Assembly: GCF_024139115.2 (NCBI RefSeq)
Contig: NC_085141.1
Location: 43,273,065 to 43,337,064 of the forward strand
Direction of reading: 5' to 3'
Source of the DNA: Armigeres subalbatus
Taxonomy: Eukaryota > Arthropoda > Insecta > Diptera > Culicidae
DNA: 64,000 bases
Below, piece after piece: positions 31,601 through 43,287 of this stretch; the stretch's first letter is position 1; every line of letters begins with the position of its first letter. A program made the translations under genes and the position numbers. The notes beneath the pieces are model-generated. The model did not search any database and had not been told where the DNA came from. It saw only the letters and a list, made by a program, of their open reading frames with translations.

Positions 31601-34600
31601 TTCGAGCAAAGACGATTTCAGTGGAAAATATGAGGAAAATTAGCAAATATTCAAACACTTTTCTCAAAACCCCTGGTCTAGCTAAACATATGACACCCGT
31701 AGCACCATCATTGGGGTGTCCTTGCTGCCTCTGTGAATTCCAGGAGGTGTTTTCCAAAATTGAACTTTCAATAGTTCGAGCAAAGACGATTTCAGTGGAA
31801 AATATGAGGAAAATTAGCAAATATTCAAACACTTTTTTCTCAAAACTCTGGCCTAGCTAAACATATGACACCCGTAGGCACCATCATTGGGGTGTCCTTT
31901 TGCTGCCTCTGTGAATTCCAGGAGGTGTTTTTCCAAAATTGAACTTTTCAATAGTTCGAGCAAAAGACGATTTCAGTGGAAAATATGAGGTAAATTAACA
32001 AATATTCAAACACTTTTTTCTCAAAACTCCTGGCCTAGCCAAACACATGACACCCGTAGGCACCATCATTGGGGTGTCCTCTGCTGCCTCTGTGAATTCC
32101 AGGAGGGTGTTTCTCCAAAAATTGAACTTTTCAACAGTTCGAGCAAAGACGATTTCAGTGGAAAATATGACTAAAATTAGCAAATATTCAAACGCTTTTT
32201 CTCAAAACCCTGGTCTAGCCAAACATATGACACCCGTAGGCACCATCATTGGGGTGTCCTTTGCTGCCTCTGTGAATTCCAGGAGGGTGTTTTTCCAAAA
32301 ATTGAACTTTTCAATAGTTCGAGCAAAGACGGTTTCAGTGGAAAATATGACGAAAATTAGCAAATGTTCAAACACTTTTTTCTCAAAACTCCTGGCCTAG
32401 CCGAACATATGACACCCGCAGGCACCATCATTGGGATGTCCTTTGCTGCCTCTGTGAATTCCAGGAGGGTGTTTTTCCAAAAATTGAACTTTTCAATAGT
32501 TCGAGCAAAGACGATTTCAGTGGAAAATATGACTAAAATTAGCAAATATTCAAACACTTTTTTCTCAAAACTCCTGGCCTAGCCAAACATATGACACCCG
32601 TAGGCACCATCATTGGGGTGTCCTTTGCTGCCTCTGTGAATTCCAGGAGGGTGTTTTTCCAAAAATTGAACTTTTCAATAGTTCGAGCAAAGACGATTTC
32701 AGTGGAAAATATGACGAAAATTAGCAAATATTCAAACACTTTTTCCTCAAAACTCCTGGCCTAGCCAAACATATGACACCCGTAGGCACCATCATTGGGA
32801 TGTCCTTTGCTGCCTCTGTGAATTCCAGGAGGGTGTTTTTCCAAAAATTGAACTTTTCAATAGTTCGAGCAAAGACGATTTCAGTGGAAAATATGACGAA
32901 AATTAGCAAATATTCAAACACTTTTTTCTCAAAACCTCTGGCCTAGCCAAACATATGACACCCGTAGGCACCATCATTGGGGTGTCCTTTGCTGCCTCTG
33001 TGAATTCCAGGAGGGTGTTTTTCCAAAAATTGAACTTTTCAATAGTTCGAGCAAAGACGGTTTCAGTGGAAAATATGACGAAAATTAGCTAATATTCAAA
33101 CACTTTTTTCTCAAAACCTCTGGCCTAGCCAAACATATTACACCCGTAGGCACCATCATTGGGGTGTCCTTTGCTGCCTCTGTGAATTCCAGGAGGGTGT
33201 TTTTCCAAAAATTGAACTTTTCAATAGTTCGAGCAAAGACGATTTCAGTGGAAAATATGACTAAAATTAGCAAATATTCAAACGCTTTTTCTCAAAACCC
33301 CTGGCCTAGCCAAGCATATGACACCCGTAGGCACCATCATTGGGGTGTCCTTTGCTGCCTCTGTGAATTCCAGGAGGGTGTTTTTCCAAAAATTGAACTT
33401 TTCAATAGTTCGAGCAAAGACGATTTCAGTGGAAAATATGACGAAAATTAGCAAATATTCAAACACTTTTTTCTCAAAACCCCTGGCCTAGCCAAGCATA
33501 TGACACCCGTAGGCACCATCATTGGGGTGTCCTTTGCTGCCTCTGTGAATTCCAGGAGGGTGTTTTTCCAAAAATTGAACTTTTCAATAGTTCGAGCAAA
33601 GACGATTTCAGTGGAAAATATGACGAAAATTAGCAAATATTCAAACACTTTTTTCTCAAAACCTCTGGCCTAGCCAAACATATTACACCCGTAGGCACCA
33701 TCATTGGGGTGTCCTTTGCTGCCTCTGTGAATTCCAGGAGGGTGTTTTTCCAAAAATTGAACTTTTCAATAGTTCGAGCAAAGACGATTTCAGTGGAAAA
33801 TATGACTAAAATTAGCAAATATTCAAACGCTTTTTCTCAAAACCCTGGCCTAGGCAAACTTATGACACCCGTAGGCACCATCATTGGGGTGTCCTTTGCT
33901 GCCTCTGTGAATTCCAGGAGGGTGTTTTTCCAAAATTGAACTTTTCAATAGTTCGAGCAAAGACGATTTCAGTGGAAAATATGACGAAAATTAGCAAATA
34001 TTCAAACACTTTTTCTCAAAACCCCTGGCCTAGCCAAACATATGACACCCGTAGGCACCATCATTGGGGTGTCCTTTGCTGCCTCTGTGAATTCCAGGAG
34101 GAGGTTTTTCCAGAAATTGAACTTTCCAATAGGTCGAGCAAAGACGGTTTCAGTGGAAAACATCAGGAAAATTAGCAACCGATCAAACCCCTCTTTCTCA
34201 AAACCTCTGGCCTAGCCAAACATATGACACCCGTAGGCACCATCATTGGGGTGTCCTTTGCTGCCTCTGTGAATTCCAGGAGGGTGTTTTTCCAAAAATT
34301 GAACTTTTCAATAGTTCGAGCAAAGACGGTTTCAGTGGAAAATATGACGAAAATTTGCAAATATTCAAACACTTTTTTCTCAAAACCTCTGGCCTAGCCA
34401 AACATATGACACCCGTAGGCACCATCATTGGGGTGTCCTTTGCTGCCTCTGTGAATTCCAGGAGGGTGTTTTTCCAAAAATTGAACTTTTCAATAGTTCG
34501 AGCAAAGACGATTTCAGTGGAAAATATGACTAAAATTAGCAAATATTCAAACGCTTTTTTCTCAAAACCCCTGGTCTAGCCAAACATATGACACCCGTAG

Positions 34601-36490
34601 GCACCATCATTGGGGTGTCCTTTGCTGCCTCTGTGAATTCCAGGAGGGTGTTTTTCCAAAAATTGAACTTTTCAATGGTTCGAGCAAAGACGATTTCAGT
34701 GGAAATCATGAGGAAAATTAGCAAATATTCAAACACTTTTTTCTCAAAACCTCTGGCCTAGCCAAACATATGACACCCGTAGGCACCATCATTGGGGTGT
34801 CCTTTGCTGCCTCTGTGAATTCCAGGAGGGTGTTTTTCCAAAAATTGAACTTTTCAATAGTTCGAGCAAAGACGATTTCAGTGGAAAATATGACTAAAAT
34901 TAGCAAATATTCAAACACATCTTTCTCAAAACTCCTGGCCTAGCCGGACATATGACACCCGTAGGCACCATCATTGGGGTGTCCTTTGATGCCTCTGTGA
35001 ATTCCAGGAGGTGTTTTTCCAAAATTGAACTTTTCAATAGTTCGAGCAAAGACGATTTCAGTGGAAAATATGACGAAAATTAGCAAATATTCAAACACTT
35101 TTTTCTCAAAACTCCTGGCCTAGCCAAACATATGACACCCGTAGGCACCATCATTGGGATGTCCTTTGCTGCCTCTGTGAATTCCAGGAGGGTGTTTTTC
35201 CAAAAATTGAACTTTTCAATGGTTCGAGCAAAGACGATTTCAGTGGAAATCATGAGGAAAATTAGCAAATATTCAAACACTTTTTCTCAAAACCCTGGCC
35301 TAGCCAAACATATTACACCCGTAGGCACCATCATTGGGGTGTCCTTTGCTGCCTCTGTGAATTCCAGGAGGGTGTTTTTCCAAAATTGAACTTTTCAATA
35401 GTTCGAGCAAAGACGGTTTCAGTGGAAAATATGACGAATATTAGCTAATATTCAAACGCTTTTTTCTCAAAACTCCTGGCCTAGCCAAACATATGACACC
35501 CGTAGGCACCATCATTGGGATGTCCTTTGCTGCCTCTGTGAATTCCAGGAGGGTGTTTTTCCAAAAATTGAACTTTTCAATGGTTCGAGCAAAGACGATT
35601 TCAGTGGAAATCATGAGGAAAATTAGCAAATATTCAAACACTTTTTTCTCAAAACCCCTGGCCTAGCCAAACATATGACACCCGTAGGCACCATCATTGG
35701 GGTGTCCTTTGCTGCCTCTGTGAATTCCAGGAGGGTGTTTTTCCAAAAATTGAACTTTTCAATGGTTCGAGCAAAGACGATTTCAGTGGAAATCATGAGG
35801 AAAATTAGCAAATATTCAAACACTTTTTTCTCAAAACCCCTGGCCTAGCCAAACATATTACACCCGTAGGCACCATCATTGGGGTGTCCTTTGCTGCCTC
35901 TGTGAATTCCAGGAGGGTGTTTTTCCAAAAATTGAACTTTTCAATAGTTCGAGCAAAGACGGTTTCAGTGGAAAATATGACGAAAATTAGCTAATATTCA
36001 AACACTTTTTTCTCAAAACCCCTGGCCTAGCCAAACATATGACACCCGTAGGCACCATCATTGGGGTGTCCTTTGCTGCCTCTGTGAATTCCAGGAGGGT
36101 GTTTTTCCAAAAATTGAACTTTTCAATAGTTCGAGCAAAGACGGTTTCAGTGGAAAATATGACGAAAATTAGCAAATATTCAAACACTTTTTTCTCAAAA
36201 CCTCTGGCCTAGCCAAACATATTACACCCGTAGGCACCATCATTGGGGTGTCCTTTGCTGCCTCTGTGAATTCCAGGAGGGTGTTTTTCCAAAAATTGAA
36301 CTTTTCAATAGTTCGAGCAAAGACGGTTTCAGTGGAAAATATGACGAAAATTAGCAAATATTCAAACACTTTTTTCTCAAAACCTCTGGCCTAGCCAAAC
36401 ATATGACACCCGTAGGCACCATCATTGGGGTGTCCTTTGCTGCCTCTGTGAATTCCAGGAGGGTGTTTTTCCAAAAATTGAACTTTTCAA
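28667..36490 (-). repeat. 182-bp satellite array, left arm, about 43 units
   Basis: Head-to-tail units near 182 bp. Landmarks are ccaggagggtgtttttcc, ttgaacttttcaatagttcg, agcaaagacgatttcagtgg, ggcctagccaaacatatgac and acccgtaggcaccatcattg. Units differ by few substitutions (gacgattt/gacggttt, caatag/caatgg, atatgacg/atcatgagg) and by one-base changes in A, T or C runs. The strand given is that of the reading shared with the right array. Each unit has an open frame of 60-66 codons, which is not considered a gene. Confidence 0.95.
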
Positions 36491-36704
36491 CAGTTTATAA
36501 GGTCAGTGCAAAATTCGATACATTGAGTTTGTCTGAAACCGCAGAATAGAAAAAAATTGCTAGCGCAATTCAGCGGCACGATGTAGCAACATTTAATGAA
36601 CATCAAATTGCATATATTGAGGCCCAAATGTAAATGGCTTTTCACGTTTTAGCACGCTTTTCCGAATTTTCCATCATGATTCTTGTTTCGATTGCGAAAT
36701 GCAT
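36491..36704. repeat. Inner unique flank, left arm
   Basis: Begins cagtttataaggtcagtgca and ends attgcgaaatgcat. It is the inverted equivalent of 43,074-43,287, with the first 65 bp almost identical and more differences farther in. Confidence 0.85.
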
Positions 36705-36760
36705 GAGAAGTGCATGATATGATCCGTTTGTGAGATTTTTTGTTATTATAAATTCAGTAG

Positions 36761-36945
36761 AAAACCGAATTATAGCCGCTATCAAAATTGGATTTTTCTC
36801 ACAATCCGTACGTTAAACCTAATTTCGGAAGTAGTGCGCTGTATAGCACATCACCAAATAAAAACAGCGCACCACTTCCGAAGTTAGGTTTAACGTATGG
36901 ATTGTGAGAAAAATCCAACTTCGTTAGCGGTTATAATTCGGTTTT
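36761..36945. mobile_element. Fold-back MITE (copy 2), in the core
   Basis: The ends aaaaccgaattatagccgct and the inverse agcggttataattcggtttt are TIRs. The inner stem ttggatttttctcacaatcc, then cttcggaagt(g/a)gtgcgct, pairs across a short loop. It shares the inner stem with the copy at 9284-9501 but has different outer ends. Confidence 0.75.
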
Positions 36946-37640
36946 GCACTTAATTGATAATATTTTAGTACATATCGATTGGGGTACTCTTTGATGCCTC
37001 CGTGTATCAGAAGGTTTTCTTCCGATGGTTCTTTACTATAGGTCGGCAACGGAATATTCGCCCCGTCGTATTTTTCTAAGCTTTCCAATGCCATTGAGAG
37101 CTGGTAAAGCACTGTGAAGTCAGTCGATAGATTTATCAAATATGAAGACCTGGAGTTTAGTTGCTGGAGAGAAAGTGATCAAATCAACAATAAAATAGGA
37201 CGGAAGGATCGACGACATAAAAGATCCTAGTGCGACGTTTTCTTATAATTCTGCCGACGGGCAACGATGCGGTTCAAGCATAAAGCGCGCCGTAGTATGA
37301 CGGAAGATCTCCTCTATGAATAACACCGGAGCCGTACGCACTTCTCTAAAAGAGCAGATAAGTGAAATTTTCAATTTATTATTTCATTCAATTTCTTTGG
37401 GAATGATAGAAATAGACAATTTCTAACCCCTACGCTATTTTCTTAGTTCTGTTCAGTGGCGCCGGGAGTGGGTAGGACAAGCAGGACATGTCCTACGCAC
37501 GAATTTTCCTGGGTGGAACAGTCAAGGTATTGTGTTACCCATTATTCTAGTGAGAGCACATCATTCAGGTATTTTTTTTTGCAATACTGTCTGATATATA
37601 ATATAATCAAATTTTAGGGAGTTAACGTTTTATTCGTTTT
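36946..37640. other. Core spacer, no gene
   Basis: No coding signal. The phrase cagtggcgccgggagtgggt near 37,455 resembles one end of a hAT-type element, but no partner end was found. Confidence 0.45.
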
Positions 37641-38105
37641 AATGGATTAATAGAAATCTGCGGGAAAAAGTATTGTAGAAACCTAAAAGGATTAATCTAA
37701 GACAGACTAAAATAAAAACTCCCCCTAAAAAATTAGAAAATTCCCATAAAAAAATAGAAAATTGCCATGAAGAAATCAGGGTATAAGCCAATACATAAAT
37801 TTAAAATTTCCACAAATAAAACAAAAATTCCATAAACAAATAAGAATTTTCCACAAAACAAAAATAAATAAGCACTTTGAAAAGCAAAAATTTGCAATTA
37901 TAAAAGAAGAATTTTCCATAAAGAAATTAAAATTTTCCACGAAAAAAAAAACAAAATTTCCATAAATAAAGTAATATTAGCAATAAAAAAATACAAAATT
38001 TTCCACCAAATAAATATATTTTTACAATAAAAATATAATTTTTTTCCATAAAATGATCAATAAAGAGCAATAAAAAAATAAGAAAATTTCCATAAAGAAA
38101 ATAAA
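37641..38105. repeat. A-rich degenerate repeat (ttccataaa motif)
   Basis: Very A-rich. The motif aaaatttccataaa and variants (ttccacaaa, tgccatgaa) recurs roughly every 30-40 bp. Probably an expanded A-rich tail or low-complexity repeat next to the 155-bp tandem repeat. Confidence 0.6.
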
Positions 38106-38805
38106 ACCCAGACTAATCCACCTAGCGGTGATGGTGCCTTTCTCGTTTTTTCGAGAAAGTAATTTCTACGCACTTTTGGTTAAAAAAAAGTATTTTGGCC
38201 ATAACTTCTGAACCCATAGTCCGATCCGGCCAATATTCAACAGGAAACAATGAGGCCGGATTCTGCATCGAATGTAACTTGCGAGCAAATCGGCCAAGGG
38301 TAAGTGCCTAAAAATGAGTGAGATTTTTTTTGTAAAAAAATGTATTTTGGCCATAACTCCGAATCCCATAGTCCGATTCCGCCAATTTTCAATGCGAAAT
38401 AATGGGACAAGATTCCGCGTCGAATGCAACTTGTTGCGTTAAAGATAAGTGCCTGAAAAATTAGTGAGAATTTTGTATGTGTTTCTTATGTAAAAAATGA
38501 ATTTTGGCCATAATTTCGAAACTTATCGTCCGATCTGTCCAATTTTCAATACGAAACAATTGGACAAGATTCTACGTCGAATGAAACCTGTTGCGAGTAA
38601 ATCAGCTAAGACTAAGTGAGAAAAAGTGAGTGAGAATTTTTCTCATGAAAAAATATATTTTGGCCATAATTCCGAAGCCCATTGTCCGATTGGGCCAATT
38701 TTCAATACGAAACAAGATTCCGCGTCGAATGTAACTTGTTGCGAGTAAATCGGTCAATCGGATAAGTGCCTGAAAAATGAGTGAGATTATTTTGCGCACA
38801 CACAT
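38106..38805. repeat. Tandem repeat of about 155 bp, four units
   Basis: ttttggccataa occurs at 38,193, 38,345, 38,502 and 38,658, spaced 152-157 bp. Each is followed by cgaa..catagtccgatc, ccaattttcaata and gaaacaa. The region starts ctaatccacctagcggtgat, a phrase typical of a common Aedes repeat, and ends in a (ca)n run near 38,797-38,815. Confidence 0.75.
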
Positions 38806-38829
38806 ACACACACGGGCTGCGAAATGGTG

Positions 38830-39966
38830 AGCTGACATCTGGGAAGGAGCGACCTACACAGCTCAGGTCCTCACAAGTTCCAATCTCACGCTTTCACGGG
38901 TCTTCCGATGACAATCGACCGCCAGCTAAGGATTTTGTACTTAACTAGTAGTGCAGCCTGGGCACTGTTGTCCTTGTGACATCAGCTAGAGTGAGAGGGT
39001 GCGACCAAGGGGATCATCGTCCCTAACCCCTAATCCCAAGGCGTTAAGCGACCCGCGCCGAGAATAATGAGCTAGGCACCCTGTGGGGTACCTGGGCACC
39101 CTCCACAGTAATTGTCCCTTACCGCGTCATGCTGGGCTCTGGCATGGTGGACCTCTTTTCACGAGCAACTCGTGGGATCAAAATGGAAAACCAAGTCAAT
39201 TCTTCTTCAATTAGTGATAGTAGTGTAGGTGACAACCCCTTCGCAAGAGGTGAGTTGTTCAGGTCTCCGCCTAGGAGGTCAAAGGCAATAGTCGGCAGCT
39301 CGGTGCGCAGCGCCAGCGTGGGTCACTTCACTTTCTCCCCGGCTACGCCGGTAGTGGTTATGGACGGCACATGGCTTGTGGAGGCGACGAACCGCAAACG
39401 CGATGGGCTTTCGGCCTTCGAGGTGGCGACGGAACAGCTGGACGCCATCATCGACTTTGCGTCATCGAAGCATAATATCAGTAAGGACCTCAAGAGGATC
39501 TTGCTGAAACTTCGAAATTCGATGTTGGACGCTAAGCAGGAAAAGGCGATCGCGGCCAAGTGCGAACCCGTGAAATCTGTGGAGTCGAGATTTACCCAGA
39601 CTGAGGCCCAAGAATTCGCGGAATTGGGCAAGGTCGAATCGACCGAGGGCGTGCCAACGAAGACGGTGGTGCCAAAGTCTACCCAGACTGAGGCTCAAGT
39701 ATTCACGGGCACGTCAGGGGTGACTGCTCCAACGGAGCAGACACAAAAACGGGGAGACAGTCTCCAGGGATGAGCTCCCTGGGGGCCGCTCCAAAACGTG
39801 GAGGGTTATTACCCCGAACACGGGTAGAGGGGCTGGGAAGCTGAACCCCGGCCAGGTACCTCCAAAACCGGGGGAGGAAGGACCTGGAAAGGTCTGTCCA
39901 CCCAGGAAAGACGGTGGTAAGGGGTTATGGAAGGCTGAGAGCTCTCAGCTGCCCCAGACCGGGGGA
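38830..39966 (+). pseudogene. 5' leader and gag-like ORF1 start of a non-LTR retrotransposon
   Basis: The frame 39,129-39,773 (214 codons) reads KMENQVNSSSISDSSVGDNP, then TPVVVMDGTWLVEATNRKRD, EQLDAIIDFASSKHNISKDL and KRILLKLRNSMLDAKQEKAI. Two repeated TQTEAQ segments follow. Such Ser/Thr-rich, coiled N-termini with TQTEAQ repeats occur in gag-like ORF1 proteins of R1/LOA-type Aedes elements. After 39,770 the reading shifts frame and ends where the RTE fragment begins (39,967). CCHC knuckles and ORF2 are absent. Confidence 0.65.
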
Positions 39967-40613
39967 GACTCCCCACGCTCGCCAAGTTTTGCACCTGGTC
40001 TGCCCATCTCACTCGCTGCGCTCTACGCCGTCTCGTACCTGCCGGATTGCAAGCGAACACCATCTTTGCAGGGTTGCTGTCCGGCATTCTTGCAACATGT
40101 CCTGCCCATCGTACCTTTCCGGCTTTAGCTACCTTCTGGATACTGGGATCGCCGTAGAGCTGGGCGAGCTCGTGGTTCATTCTTCGCCGCCACACACCAT
40201 CTTCTTGCACACCGCCAAAGATGGTCCTAAGCACCCGTCTCTCGAATACACCGAGTGCTTGCAAGTCCTTCTCGAGCATTGTCCATGTTTCATGTCCGTA
40301 GAGGAAAACCGGTCTTATTAGCGTTCTGTACATGACACATTAGGTGCGGTGCCGAATCTTTTTGTCCGCAGTTTCTTCTGGAGCCCGTAGTAGGCCCGAC
40401 TTCCACAAATGATGCGCCTTCGTATTTCACGACTAACATTGTTATCAGCCGTTAGCAAGGATCCGAGATAGACGAATTCCTCGATCACCTCGAAGGTATC
40501 CCCGTCTATCGTAACACTGCTTCCCAGGCGGGCCTTGTCGCGCTCGGTTCCGCCCACAAGCATGTACTTTGTCTTTGACGCATTCACCACCAGTCCAACT
40601 TTTGTTGCTTCAC
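39967..40613 (-). pseudogene. RTE C-terminal fragment (copy 2)
   Basis: Reads VNASKTKYMLVGGTERDKAR, then FVYLGSLLTADNNVSREIRR, a frameshift near 40,330, LIRPVFLYGHETWTMLEKDL and FERRVLRTIFGGVQEDGVWR, ending RWADQVQNLASVG. It is nearly the same sequence as 16,760-17,309 plus 17,745-17,790, without the 435-bp insert and with the 24 nt lost there. The polymerase core is missing. Confidence 0.85.
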
Positions 40614-41933
40614 GTTGGGCGATAGGCGGCAGTTAACGATGGTGGAGCGACGGTCGGCCAGCCTCACTGGAGTGAAAACCGCGTTGATGTTGGTCGCGTC
40701 GTCAATGGTGGAGCTGCGGTAATTGTTGATAGTAAATGGAGTAAATCGATTCTTTTGATTACCATCATTACCTTGGAAAAATGTTGTTAAGCTGAGAGGA
40801 TTTTTCCGAAGTGCAACAACTAGTGACCAGCACACTCTTGGAGCTCAGTAAAATCATCTAGCAAGATTCTGAATTTGGTTATGTTCTGTTAGTGATTTTC
40901 AATGCGTACCATTGAGATAAATAACAATATAAAATTGGTCAATTGGAGACAAACTTCGATTAGTTACGCAGAACTTCGGTTAGTTAAAAAATTCAATTGC
41001 ATGGATGATATCAGTAGCAGTCAACTAAAATTTTCATTTTTGCTGTTGGGGATTGAAATTGTGCATAATCCAAGGTTAATCGGTTCTTTTTATAACCAAA
41101 ATTTTATACAAGAGAATATTTATCCGAAACTATATTTATTCAAAGTGCAAATGGGGATGGCGACAGTTCAATCAAAACGATGCCGTCAGTAGCGAAATCG
41201 CGAGTGCGCTTTGCGAAAGTGCGAGGTGCGCCTTCAGCGATTTGACGGTAATTATCCTTGATTACTGACATTTTAATGGTTAAAAACAGTAAAAATTGCA
41301 ATTTAACCTGACAAATTGTTATTTGCAATAGAAATACCAAAATTAAGTTAAGCTCATTTAGAAGATTTTTCGAAAAATAAAAAAAAACAGATTAATCCAC
41401 CAACAGTGAGATTTTGACCCTTCCTTAATTAAAAGGAAATATTTTCAGACTCCAGTATTTAAAACGAGATAAAACTACTCAACCTCCCACGGCGATTGAA
41501 AGTGCAAATGACAAATTCAAGACAAAATTTTCAAAACGACTTATCTGCTTTTGTAAACAAAGATTCAAACGACGATTTGACGAATCTGATAGCTCCCCCA
41601 CGCAAACCAACACCATCAATAGGTAGGTGAAGGATTCCGTCAACAATGAAATTGAATTTTTTAAGTGAAAACCCTAACAAATTAAACAAACAAAACTAAA
41701 CTTCTCATATTATACAAAACTCGAGAATTTAACAATTTTGACTTAATTACATAATATCAGTTACTTTCAAAATGTAAATTCGAGGTTTTAATAGTCGTAT
41801 CCAACAAATTTCATGTTTTGAATATTGCTCGAAACCAGTGTTGTCTCAAAAGGAATCAAAAGAAAAAATTTGTAATATTCATGAATAATGGGACTTTTGC
41901 TAGGTTCTTCATTTCGCCAAACTGTTTTACGTA
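40614..41933. other. Core spacer, no gene recognised
   Basis: Increasingly AT-rich. The frames 40,584-40,835 (-) and 40,902-41,192 (+) show no known motif. Confidence 0.5.
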
Positions 41934-41934
41934 G

Positions 41935-42136
41935 TTAAGGTCACTCCTGACAGAATCCAAGTTTCAAAGTGCTCGCGTTTTCGGGGGCACACCACTTGAT
42001 ACGGAGGCGTAATTTTTGTTGATTCAGCATGCGTGAAAAAATAAAAATGACAGTTGTGCGTTGCTTCCGTATCGAGTGGTGTGCCCCCGAAAACGCGAGC
42101 ACTTTAAAACTTGGATTCTGTCAGGAGTGACCTTAA
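41935..42136. mobile_element. TTAA-flanked fold-back MITE
   Basis: TTAA then ggtcactcctgacagaatcc on the left. The right end is its inverse followed by TTAA. The stem continues through gtgctcgcgttttcgggggc and acaccact(t/c)gatacgga for about 73 bp per arm, with a loop of about 55 bp. It is non-coding. Confidence 0.75.
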
Positions 42137-42177
42137 CGTCGGGCGGTCGTGTCTTGTACACAACCCTTATAATTTTT

Positions 42178-42210
42178 TCTTCAGTGGCTTTACATTCCAA
42201 CTGGAACTTC
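42178..42210 (-). repeat. Detached 3' end of a SINE
   Basis: ttcttcagtggctttacatt, then ccaactggaact, equals the 3' end of the SINE at 15,879 (ttcttcaatggctctacattccaactggaact). The body of a copy in the same orientation resumes at 42,686, so one SINE may have been split by about 475 bp. Confidence 0.55.
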
Positions 42211-42685
42211 TGGGGCATCAAAATCCGTACACTTAAGCTCATCAGTATGAAAATGCTTGCGCAAAATTGGAATCAAATCCAAATGAAACGATTTTCATCT
42301 GTATCAATGCACAAAGGCCTCTAGTTCTGAAGTGTACAACATTTACACATTAAAAACTACGAAAAACAAGGTAAACTAATGAACCAAATCCTGAATCGCG
42401 ATACGTCCACCGTGGACGGATTTCGAACCAAGGATCAAAATCCGTACAGCATTTTTTTTAACTAAATAATAAATGTGAAACAGACTGATTAACTAAACTA
42501 CCACTGTAAATAGTTCAATACGCACCTTGAGAAGCGATCCCTTCGATTTAAATTCCGCTTATTTCCACTTCATGATTTGCAGGTTGTATCTAAAACACGG
42601 ATACTTTTGGTGGTATAATGTTCTACACGAAAAAAATGGCGCCAGAAACTCAACGATTGGTGGGTGGTGATTAGTTTTTAATTAA
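42211..42685. other. Core spacer, no gene recognised
   Basis: Contains two copies of atcaaaatccgtaca (near 42,218 and 42,437) about 219 bp apart, and no frame of interest. Confidence 0.45.
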
Positions 42686-42876
42686 AGTTATTAATTAAAA
42701 GCTTTTCTATATTCGCCATTGCATGAGTATGTAATGTGGCTAGTACAATGGATACTCTATGCCCAAGGAGTCGAGAATGTTTCCAACCCAAAATATCCTA
42801 GACCGAACCAAGAATTGAACTCGCCATCTCCGGATTGGCAATCCTCCGCCGTTGCTCGCAGGGCTACTGAAGACTA
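42686..42876 (-). mobile_element. SINE copy, tRNA head and body
   Basis: Minus-strand SINE of the 15.9-kb family. The shared blocks are ttattaattaaaagcttttc, cgccattgcatgagtatgta, tcgagaatgtttccaaccc and the tRNA-like head gaactcgccatctccggatt (plus-strand writing). The 3' end is missing here and appears separately at 42,178-42,210. Confidence 0.7.
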
Positions 42877-43073
42877 CTGGTGCCTACGGCTATCATATGC
42901 CCGGCTTGGCCAGAAGTTTTTTTTAGCAAAAGTGATTGTTTGAAGATTTGTGAGCTTCTTCCGACTATTCATAAAATATATCATGCATTCATATCATCCA
43001 TTGAAACTGCGATTACGCAAGAAAGTCAGCTATTAGGAAGGGTATCCAATTAACCTATATGTGTATTGCGAAA
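42877..43073. other. Core spacer before the right arm
   Basis: Short AT-rich stretch. tgcatgatat-like sequence on each side of the core (36,711; inverse near 42,981) hints that the inverted similarity once reached farther in. Confidence 0.4.
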
Positions 43074-43287
43074 ATGCATTCCGCAATCGAGACAAGAATA
43101 ATGATGAAAATTCGGAAAAACGTGTTAATACAATGTGCAGTCATTTACGTTTGAGCCTAAATATATGCAATTTGATGTTCCTGATATGTTGCTACATGGT
43201 GCCGCTGAATTGCGCTAGCAAACTTTTTCTATTCTGCGGTTTCAGACAAACTCAATGTATCGAATTTTGCACTGACCTTATAAACTG
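43074..43287. repeat. Inner unique flank, right arm
   Basis: Inverted equivalent of 36,491-36,704. It ends gaccttataaactg and is followed at once by the satellite at ttgaaaagttc, the same unit position as on the left. Confidence 0.85.

Noticed and set aside
28667..36490. Identity with the tapiR piRNA satellite of Aedes
   Set aside because: The published tapiR locus is small with few units, and I cannot match its sequence from here, so only a test for small RNAs is proposed.
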